In this document: in pieces, positions 58,070 through 64,000 of the stretch
Layout of the letters: each line of letters begins with the position of its first letter
Numbering within the stretch: the stretch's first letter is position 1
Origin: Prevotellaceae bacterium MN60
Lineage (GTDB): Bacteria > Bacteroidota > Bacteroidia > Bacteroidales > Bacteroidaceae
Direction of reading: 5' to 3'
DNA length: 64,000 bases
Assembly: GCA_900199555.1 (NCBI GenBank)
Contig: FZQZ01000004.1
Coordinates: 153,973-217,972 of the forward strand
The notes under the pieces: model-generated
The model's database searches: none
The model's input: only the letters and a program-made list of their open reading frames with translations
Told to the model about the DNA's origin: nothing
Translations under genes and position numbers: made by a program

Positions 58070-58623
58070 ATGGCACCCCTCCCATTAATTCCTGACCCAT
58101 AAATCCCATAAAGATAACCTCCAACTCCTACCGCAATAATCACCCATATCGGTGATACGCCCATCAGCCAGATTACCAATGCCGACACAATAGGTATCCA
58201 TAGCGTCCACTTGCTCAACTCTGCTCGTTTGGCAAGGTTGAATGTGGGAACGGCAATCAGTGCCACAACGGCAGGGCGAATGCCACGGAACATGGCGGCA
58301 ACAAAGCGATTGTCTTGAAACTGATGAAAGAAAAGAGCAATCATCAGAATAATTAGGAAAGAGGGTAGGGCAGTACCTGCTGCAGTGGCAATGGCACCGC
58401 GCTCTTTCCTTAATTTATAGCCGATAAAAATTGCGATATTGATAGCAAAAACACCTGGGCAACTTTGGGCTATAGCTATCAAGTCGAGCATCTCTTCCTT
58501 ACTCACCCATCTGTGTTTGTTGACTACCTCTTCCTCTATCAAAGGTATCATGGCATATCCACCACCAAGGGTGAATATGCCAATCTTAAAGAAAGTCTTA
58601 AAAGAATCCCAGTAAATGTTCAC
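58066..58623 (-). CDS. chrA: Chromate transporter, short-chain subunit (first of pair)
   Basis: 185 residues with the CHR motifs FFKIGIFTLGGGYAMIPLIE and AIAQSCPGVFAINIAIFIGY. It is parallel to its partner but distinct in sequence, as expected for split heterodimeric CHR transporters. The start is 17 bp from the purL stop, so purL-chrA-chrA may be one transcript. Confidence 0.88.
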   Translation of the reverse strand: MNIYWDSFKTFFKIGIFTLGGGYAMIPLIEEEVVNKHRWVSKEEMLDLIAIAQSCPGVFAINIAIFIGYKLRKERGAIATAAGTALPSFLIILMIALFFHQFQDNRFVAAMFRGIRPAVVALIAVPTFNLAKRAELSKWTLWIPIVSALVIWLMGVSPIWVIIAVGVGGYLYGIYGSGINGRGAI

Positions 58624-58657
58624 TTTACTTTTCTGCTTTTTACTTTTTTACTTTTTC
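58621..58657. repeat. GTAAAAAAG short-period repeat at the purL-chrA border
   Basis: TTTACTTTTCTGCTTTTTAC then TTTTTTACTTTTTC at about 8-9 bp steps. It supplies the purL stop and its last six codons (EEKVKK). Confidence 0.7.
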
Positions 58658-61600
58658 TTCCACCCACTTGCGAGCATTTACAAATGCCTCAATCCAAGGT
58701 GTTACCTCATCGTTCTTTCTATCTGCGGGATACCAAGCGTTCTGCCAAGGGAATACGGCACGTTCCAAGTGAGGCATCATACAGAGATGACGACCATCGG
58801 CAGAGCAGATGCCAGCCACGTTATAGTCAGAACCATTGGGGTTAGCGGGGTAACCGACATAATTGTACTTAGCAATCACATTATATGTGCTCTCTGCTTC
58901 TGGGAGCGAGAATTTTCCCTCTCCGTGAGCAACCCACAGACCGAGCTTGTTGCCACTCAATGAGCCAAACATTACGCTATTGTTCTGAGGAATGTCTAGT
59001 GAAATAAACTCACTCTCAAACTTGTGCGAATCGTTGTGCAGCATCTTAGCTCCTTTAGCACCGGTCAGACCGAGCTCTACCATCAACTGACAACCGTTAC
59101 AGATACCCAATGAAAGGGTGTCCTCGCGAGCGTAGAACTTGTCGAGAGCCTCCTTTGCCTTAGGATTAAAGAGGAATGCACCAGCCCATCCCTTTGCGGA
59201 ACCGAGAACGTCAGAGTTGGAGAAACCACCGCAGAATACAATCATATTGATATCTTCCAAGGTTTCGCGACCGCTAATCAAGTCGGTCATCATTACATCC
59301 TTCACGTCGAAACCTGCGAGGTAGAGGCAGTAAGCCATCTCACGCTCACCGTTTGTTCCCTTTTCACGAATGATGGCGGCTTTGACGCCAGAAGGCTGAC
59401 GGCGGTCGGCAGAGATACCATACTGGGCCAGTTTGCCAGTGAAGTCCTTGTTGAATTTCATCTCCAGCGGCTGCTTCTTATAATTCTCGAAGCGCTCCTT
59501 AGCCTTGCCATTGAAGCTCTGCTTGCGGTCGAGCAGATAAGATGTCTTATACCATGTGTCGCGCAGAGCGTCGATGTCGAAGGTCTTCTCTACATCACCA
59601 ACCTTCACTACGATGGTGCGGCTGTCTTCTACAGGATAACCAATCTTGGCGAAGGCAATGCCCTGTTCCTCCATAAAGTCCTTGAACTCCTGTTTGTGTT
59701 CGTCGCTCACCTCAATGACGACACCGGGGTTCTCGGCGAACAAGGCTTTTACGATATCGCCATCCTTGCAGATGTCGTGCAGGTTAATGTGCAGACCACC
59801 CTTCGTGTTGGCGAAGCACATCTCAAGCAGGGTGGTAATGAGACCACCGGCAGAGATGTCGTGACCAGCCATAATCCAGCCCTTCTCAATCATCTCCTGA
59901 ACAGCCATGAATGCGTCACAGAAGTATTCGGGATTTTTGACGGTAGGCACATCGTCACCCACTTTGCCCAGACTCTGAGCAAAGGCAGAACCGCCAAGGT
60001 GCTGCTCGTCGAACGAGAAATCGATATGATAGAGTGATGCGTTCTTGTCGTTAACCAATACGGGGCTAACCACCTTTTTGATATCACTAACTTCACCTCC
60101 AGCACTGACGATGACAGTTCCCGGAGAGATAATCTTCTCGCCATTAGGATACTGCTGAGAGAGTGACAGAGAGTCCTTACCAGTAGGTACGTTGATGTGC
60201 AGGTCGCAACAGAAATCACTCAGTGCTTTCACACCTTCATAAAGGCGAGCATCCTCACCTTCCTGACTGCGGCAAGGCCACATCCAGTTTGCACTCAATG
60301 AGAGACTATCCATTCCCTCTGCTAATGGTGCCCAAACGATATTTGTCAGTGCTTCAGCTACTGAGAGTACAGAACCTGCAGCGGGATTTGCCAAACCTGC
60401 CTGTGGAGCATGTCCTAATGCGGTGGCAATACCCTTCTTGCCACGATAGTCGAGAGCAACAACACCACAGTCGCTCAGTGGCAACTGAATCTCACCTTGA
60501 CACTGCTGACGGGCAATCTTACCTGTTACAGAACGGTCAACCTTGTTGGTCAGCCAATCCTTACAAGCTACAGCCTCTAACTGAAGTACGTGTTCAAGAT
60601 ATTCCTCTATCTTGTCCTGAGAATAAGTAACATTATCATAGTGGCGCTCTACCGTATTATCTTTCATGATAGTCTTGGGAGAGTGCCCAAACATCTGTGC
60701 CACATCAAGGTCGAATGGCTTTACACCATCCCCTTGTTTGAATGAGAAGTGTGCATCGCCAGTTGTCTCGCCAACGACATATAGTGGAGCGCGCTCACGC
60801 TCAGCAATCTTACGTACATGGTCAATGTGTTTCTCGTCAATGAGCAAGCCCATGCGCTCCTGACTCTCGTTGGCGATAATTTCCTTAGAACTCAGTGTCT
60901 TATCACCGATAGGAAGCTTGGTCATGTCAATCTCACCGCCACACTCCTCTACGAGTTCTGATAGACAGTTCAGATGACCAGCAGAACCATGGTCGTGAAT
61001 AGAAACCACAGGGTTTACATCCTCTTCGCATAATGCACGTACCAGGTTATAGGCACGTTTCTGCATCTCGGGGTTGGCACGCTGAACAGCATTCAGCTCG
61101 ATACCATTGCTATAGCGACCTGTATCAACGGATGATACCGAACCGCCACCGAGCCCGATGCGATAGTTGTCACCACCAACAACTACTACCTTATTGCCCT
61201 TCTGTGGTTCCTTCTTCAGACAGTCGCGCTTGGTGCCGTAACCAACACCACCAGCCAGCATAATTACCTTGTCGTAAGCATATTTGGTGTCGTTGGGCTC
61301 CTGGTGCTCGAAGGTTAGCACTGATCCGCAAATCAGTGGCTGGCCAAACTTATTACCAAAGTCTGAAGCACCATTCGAAGCCTTAATCAGGATTTGCTCT
61401 GGTGTCTGATATAACCAATCACGTACAGGCAGAATGTCCTCCCAATCGCGAGTCTGCTTGTTGTCATCTGTCAAGCGTGGATATGCAGTCATATAAACAG
61501 CTGTTCCTGCGATAGGCCATGAACCAACGCCACCACCCATACGGTCACGAATTTCACCACCAGTACCTGTAGCAGCACCATTGAATGGCTCTACGGTAGT

Positions 61601-62356
61601 GGGGAAGTTGTGCGTCTCTGCCTTCAGTGAGATAACGCTCTCAATATCCTTTATCTGGAAATAGTCGCTGGTACTCTGGTCTTTTGGCGCAAACTGCTCC
61701 ACAATAGGACCCTGAGCAAAAGCTACATTATCTTTATAAGCAGAAAGAATCTTGTTGGGGTTCTCCTGGGTAGTCTTCTTAATCATGGCAAAGAGTGAAC
61801 TTTCCATCTCCTTGCCGTCAATGATGAATGTCCCACCGAAAATCTTATGACGGCAGTGCTCAGAGTTAATCTGTGCAAAACCAAAAATCTCCGAATCAGT
61901 CAGCGGACGACCATTTTTCTTCTCCAAGCCGTGCAGATATTCAATCTCTTCTGGACTTAAAGCAAGACCTTCCTGCTCGTTATACTCCTCCAGATTATCT
62001 ACATACTTGATGGGCTCAGGCTTGATGTTAATGGTGAAGATGTCCTGATTTAAACCGTTGTACATGCGCTGCAGCATCTCGTCGTGCTCAGCGTCTTGGT
62101 TGTCAACTGGGTAATACTCTTCTATACGCAAAATGCCGCTGAGACCCATGTTCTGAGTAATCTCAACGGCATTTGTCGACCAAGGAGTCACCATTTCACG
62201 ACGCGGTCCTACAAAGAAACCGTCGAGTGTCTCGTTGGCAAGTAACTCTGCTTCGCCATAAAGCCAGCAAAGTTCCTTAACTTCTTCCTGATTGAGTTGA
62301 TGGTCCACCTGCGTAGCGATGATGCTCTGCTGTGGGGTCTTGAAAAAGAGAATCAT
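58640..62356 (-). CDS. purL: Phosphoribosylformylglycinamidine synthase, single-chain form
   Basis: Fourth step of purine synthesis; 1238 residues comprising the PurS-like, two AIRS-like and glutaminase domains. Signatures: SEHCRHKIFGG near residue 168, KAETHNFPTTVEPFNGAATG near 252, VSIHDHGSAGHLNC, DISAGGLITTLLEM, and the GATase Cys in LGICNGCQLMVELG near 1107. The C-terminal residues EEKVKK come from a short-period repeat. It has its own promoter, divergent from the OmpA-like gene. Confidence 0.98.
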   Translation of the reverse strand: MILFFKTPQQSIIATQVDHQLNQEEVKELCWLYGEAELLANETLDGFFVGPRREMVTPWSTNAVEITQNMGLSGILRIEEYYPVDNQDAEHDEMLQRMYNGLNQDIFTINIKPEPIKYVDNLEEYNEQEGLALSPEEIEYLHGLEKKNGRPLTDSEIFGFAQINSEHCRHKIFGGTFIIDGKEMESSLFAMIKKTTQENPNKILSAYKDNVAFAQGPIVEQFAPKDQSTSDYFQIKDIESVISLKAETHNFPTTVEPFNGAATGTGGEIRDRMGGGVGSWPIAGTAVYMTAYPRLTDDNKQTRDWEDILPVRDWLYQTPEQILIKASNGASDFGNKFGQPLICGSVLTFEHQEPNDTKYAYDKVIMLAGGVGYGTKRDCLKKEPQKGNKVVVVGGDNYRIGLGGGSVSSVDTGRYSNGIELNAVQRANPEMQKRAYNLVRALCEEDVNPVVSIHDHGSAGHLNCLSELVEECGGEIDMTKLPIGDKTLSSKEIIANESQERMGLLIDEKHIDHVRKIAERERAPLYVVGETTGDAHFSFKQGDGVKPFDLDVAQMFGHSPKTIMKDNTVERHYDNVTYSQDKIEEYLEHVLQLEAVACKDWLTNKVDRSVTGKIARQQCQGEIQLPLSDCGVVALDYRGKKGIATALGHAPQAGLANPAAGSVLSVAEALTNIVWAPLAEGMDSLSLSANWMWPCRSQEGEDARLYEGVKALSDFCCDLHINVPTGKDSLSLSQQYPNGEKIISPGTVIVSAGGEVSDIKKVVSPVLVNDKNASLYHIDFSFDEQHLGGSAFAQSLGKVGDDVPTVKNPEYFCDAFMAVQEMIEKGWIMAGHDISAGGLITTLLEMCFANTKGGLHINLHDICKDGDIVKALFAENPGVVIEVSDEHKQEFKDFMEEQGIAFAKIGYPVEDSRTIVVKVGDVEKTFDIDALRDTWYKTSYLLDRKQSFNGKAKERFENYKKQPLEMKFNKDFTGKLAQYGISADRRQPSGVKAAIIREKGTNGEREMAYCLYLAGFDVKDVMMTDLISGRETLEDINMIVFCGGFSNSDVLGSAKGWAGAFLFNPKAKEALDKFYAREDTLSLGICNGCQLMVELGLTGAKGAKMLHNDSHKFESEFISLDIPQNNSVMFGSLSGNKLGLWVAHGEGKFSLPEAESTYNVIAKYNYVGYPANPNGSDYNVAGICSADGRHLCMMPHLERAVFPWQNAWYPADRKNDEVTPWIEAFVNARKWVEEKVKK

Positions 62357-62390
62357 GTGCTTATTTTCTTAATATGATTAAATTGTGGTG

Positions 62391-62448
62391 CAAAGGTAAT
62401 AAAAAAATAGAATAAAAAAGCAGAAATAAGAATTATTTGTTATCTTTG
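62391..62448. promoter_or_regulatory. Divergent promoters for purL (-) and the OmpA-like gene (+)
   Basis: Minus-strand TACCTTTG at 62398-62391 and plus-strand TATCTTTG at 62441-62448. Confidence 0.7.
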
Positions 62449-62480
62449 CAGCCGTTAAATTTCTAATAATTCGTAATAAA

Positions 62481-63317
62481 ATGAAGAAAAATGTATTCAT
62501 GATTTCGCTGGTAGCAGCTACTTTGCTTACCAGCTGTGCTTCAAAAAAGGATTTAGAAGCTTGTCAGCAAGAGAACAAGGCTCTGCAGGCAAACTATGTT
62601 GATACTAAAGAGAAATTGGCAGCGTCAGCTGCTCGTGTTACAAGCTTGGAGGAACAACTCAAACAGCAGGAAAAAGCTTATAAGGCTTTGCAGCGCTCGT
62701 TGGATAAGAGTCTGACCAATGCCAGCCAGAATAATGTAAGTATCGAGAAGTTGGTGGATCAGATCAACGAGTCTAATAAGTATATTCGCCATCTTGTAGA
62801 GGTAAAGTCTAAGAGCGACTCATTGAATATGGTGTTGAGTAATAACCTGACACGCTCCTTGTCAAAGGAAGAACTTAAGGAGGTTGATGTTCAGGTGTTG
62901 AAGGGCGTAGTTTATATTTCTTTGGCTGATAACATGCTCTACAAGAGCGGTTCTTATGAAATCAATGATCGTGCAGCCGAAACGCTCTCAAAGATTGCTA
63001 AGATTATTAAGGATTATAAAGATTACGATGTGCTTATCGAGGGTAATACTGATGATGTACCCATCGCTCGCGAGAATATCCGCAATAACTGGGACCTCTC
63101 TTGTCTTCGCGCTTCAAGTGTTGTTCAGGCATTGCAGACAAAATATGGTGTAGATCCCAAACGTCTTACGGCGGGTGGTCGTGGTGAGTACAATCCACTC
63201 CAGCCCAATACTACTGAGTTGGGAAAACAGCGTAATCGCCGCACTCAGATTATCATCACTCCAAAACTGGATGAGTTCATGGAGCTCATTGGACAAGCTC
63301 CTGAAGAAAGTAAATAG
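62481..63317 (+). CDS. OmpA family outer-membrane lipoprotein
   Basis: 278 residues. The lipoprotein signal MKKNVFMISLVAATLLTSC is followed by a coiled coil (about 25-120, many Gln/Glu/Lys heptads). An OmpA C-terminal peptidoglycan-binding domain follows (about 150-265): IEGNTDDVPIARENIRNNWD, LSCLRASSVVQAL and the RNRRTQIIITPK end. It anchors the outer membrane to the cell wall. It is monocistronic with a strong terminator. Confidence 0.92.
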   Translation: MKKNVFMISLVAATLLTSCASKKDLEACQQENKALQANYVDTKEKLAASAARVTSLEEQLKQQEKAYKALQRSLDKSLTNASQNNVSIEKLVDQINESNKYIRHLVEVKSKSDSLNMVLSNNLTRSLSKEELKEVDVQVLKGVVYISLADNMLYKSGSYEINDRAAETLSKIAKIIKDYKDYDVLIEGNTDDVPIARENIRNNWDLSCLRASSVVQALQTKYGVDPKRLTAGGRGEYNPLQPNTTELGKQRNRRTQIIITPKLDEFMELIGQAPEESK

Positions 63318-63350
63318 CCTGTCCTTTATAATATATTATAAGGTGTATTA

Positions 63351-63392
63351 AATTCCGAGACTTGATTTATGTCAAGCCTCGGAATTTTTTTA
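63351..63392 (+). terminator. Rho-independent terminator of the OmpA-like gene
   Basis: AATTCCGAG/CTCGGAATT plus inner CTTGA/TCAAG pairing and a run of Ts. Confidence 0.9.
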
Positions 63393-63422
63393 GTATAAAA
63401 ATGAAATTTTTCTTCAAAATGT

Positions 63423-63453
63423 TTTGGTGTTTCGGAAAAAAGCCGTACCTTTG
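63423..63453 (+). promoter_or_regulatory. Promoter of the rRNA operon
   Basis: TTTG at 63423-63426, a 19-bp spacer and TACCTTTG at 63446-63453, followed by TCCGC. Confidence 0.8.
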
Positions 63454-63459
63454 CATCCG

Positions 63460-63740
63460 CTTTCAGGAATACACCTGATGAGCACTGAGAAAGAGTTCTT
63501 TGAAAAGATTACATAAAACAGATAAGTAAGTAGTACAAGAAGCGAAGTAATTAATTTACTTCGGGTAAATAACCGTCAAGCTTCAAATAACTACCGGAGA
63601 AGCGTTCTGAGTAACAGAGAATAAGTCGATTGGGAATTTATACAAGGTTCCTAGGAGCGAGTAGAATGATAAGCTTGCTTAGTCATTTTCGAGCGACGAC
63701 GGAAGCTGTAAAAATTTTCTTTCGCAGAAATAAAATTTTT
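63460..63740 (+). other. rRNA operon leader (pre-16S)
   Basis: About 280 nt of untranslated leader. AGAGTTCTTTGAAAAGATT near 63491 resembles an antitermination/boxA region in bacteroidal rrn leaders. A perfect 12-bp inverted repeat, TGTAAAAATTTT (63707-63718) with AAAATTTTTACA (63732-63743), ends at the 16S start and may be a processing stem. An imperfect hairpin with AATGATAAG/CTTAGTCATT lies near 63667-63688. Confidence 0.6.
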
Positions 63741-64000
63741 ACAATGTAGAGTTTGATCCTGGCTCAGGATGAACGCTAGCTACAGGCTTAACACATGCAA
63801 GTCGAGGGGCAGCATTGAGATAGCTTGCTATTTCAGATGGCGACCGGCGCACGGGTGAGTAACGCGTATCCAACCTTCCCTATAGTAGAGAATAGCCCGG
63901 CGAAAGTCGGATTAATGCTCTATATGTTCTATTGATGGCATCAGAGATTGAACAAAGAATTTCGCTATAGGATGGGGATGCGTCTGATTAGCTTGTTGGC
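63741..64000 (+). rRNA. 16S ribosomal RNA, 5' part (truncated by window edge)
   Basis: AGAGTTTGATCCTGGCTCAG at 63748-63767, then GATGAACGCTAGCTACAGGC, ACACATGCAAGTCGAGGGGC and GGCGCACGGGTGAGTAACGC. The V1-V2 pattern (GGGGCAGCA..., GGCGACCGGCGCACGGG) is Prevotellaceae-like. About 260 nt are inside the window. The exact mature 5' end is approximate. Confidence 0.97.

Overview
The window is a 64 kb piece of a Bacteroidota chromosome, most likely Prevotellaceae (Prevotella or a close relative). Four things support this. Promoters have the Bacteroidota form TTTG-N19/20-TAnnTTTG (usually TACCTTTGCA), and no Shine-Dalgarno-based starts are evident. The gene set includes porU/porV of the type IX secretion system, a fused secDF, TonB receptors and DUF4271-hemD. 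The partial 16S rRNA at the right edge reads like Prevotella. Nearly all genes are housekeeping. I see no phage, CRISPR array or recognisable transposase. Both ends are cut: an M16 peptidase on the left and a 16S rRNA on the right.

Layout. 0-7 kb: M16 peptidase C-half, then metK-DUF4271-hemD-rnpA-yidD-tyrS and tRNA-Gln. 7-12.4 kb: a candidate small RNA, a large multidomain surface protein with a small companion protein, then a solitary AAA ATPase embedded in repeated noncoding DNA, and HU. 12.5-17.8 kb: rhomboid protease, EEP phosphatase, secDF. 17.9-24.6 kb: maoC-like gene, tRNA-Arg, prmC-recX-comF, ribD, and argS with an RNase H gene. 24-27.6 kb: a TPP-riboswitch operon (TonB receptor, PnuT-type transporter, thiamine pyrophosphokinase) for thiamine salvage. 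27.7-36.2 kb: pyrE, argH, tRNA-Leu, tRNA-Val, and envelope lipoprotein and AsmA-like genes. 36.2-37 kb: a gene-free, inverted-repeat-bounded element. 37-43 kb: yifB, a BASS-type transporter, and the rplM-rpsI-rpsB-tsf operon with a long leader. 43.2-43.6 kb: a structured noncoding RNA. 43.6-49.5 kb: FAH-porU-porV-ispF. 49.5-58.6 kb: a secreted protein, HAD phosphatase, a short ComEC, two glycosyltransferases, a GH51 arabinofuranosidase, an FMN-binding protein and paired chromate transporters. 58.6-64 kb: purL, an OmpA lipoprotein, and the start of an rrn operon.

The most unusual content is in the repeats. (1) Six arrays of the normally rare tetramer CTAG recur at 9-10 bp steps at gene ends, and one lies in frame inside argS. 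(2) A second short-period family (GTAAAAAAG/GTAGAAAGG words) lies at gene borders and also encodes the hydrophobic core of two lipoprotein signal peptides. (3) A roughly 770 bp noncoding element with about 50 bp imperfect terminal inverted repeats (36251-37020) shares 20-24 bp words with both flanks of the solitary ATPase gene at 10738-11877. This suggests a repeat family possibly linked to that ATPase. These points are observations plus inference; no database search was possible.
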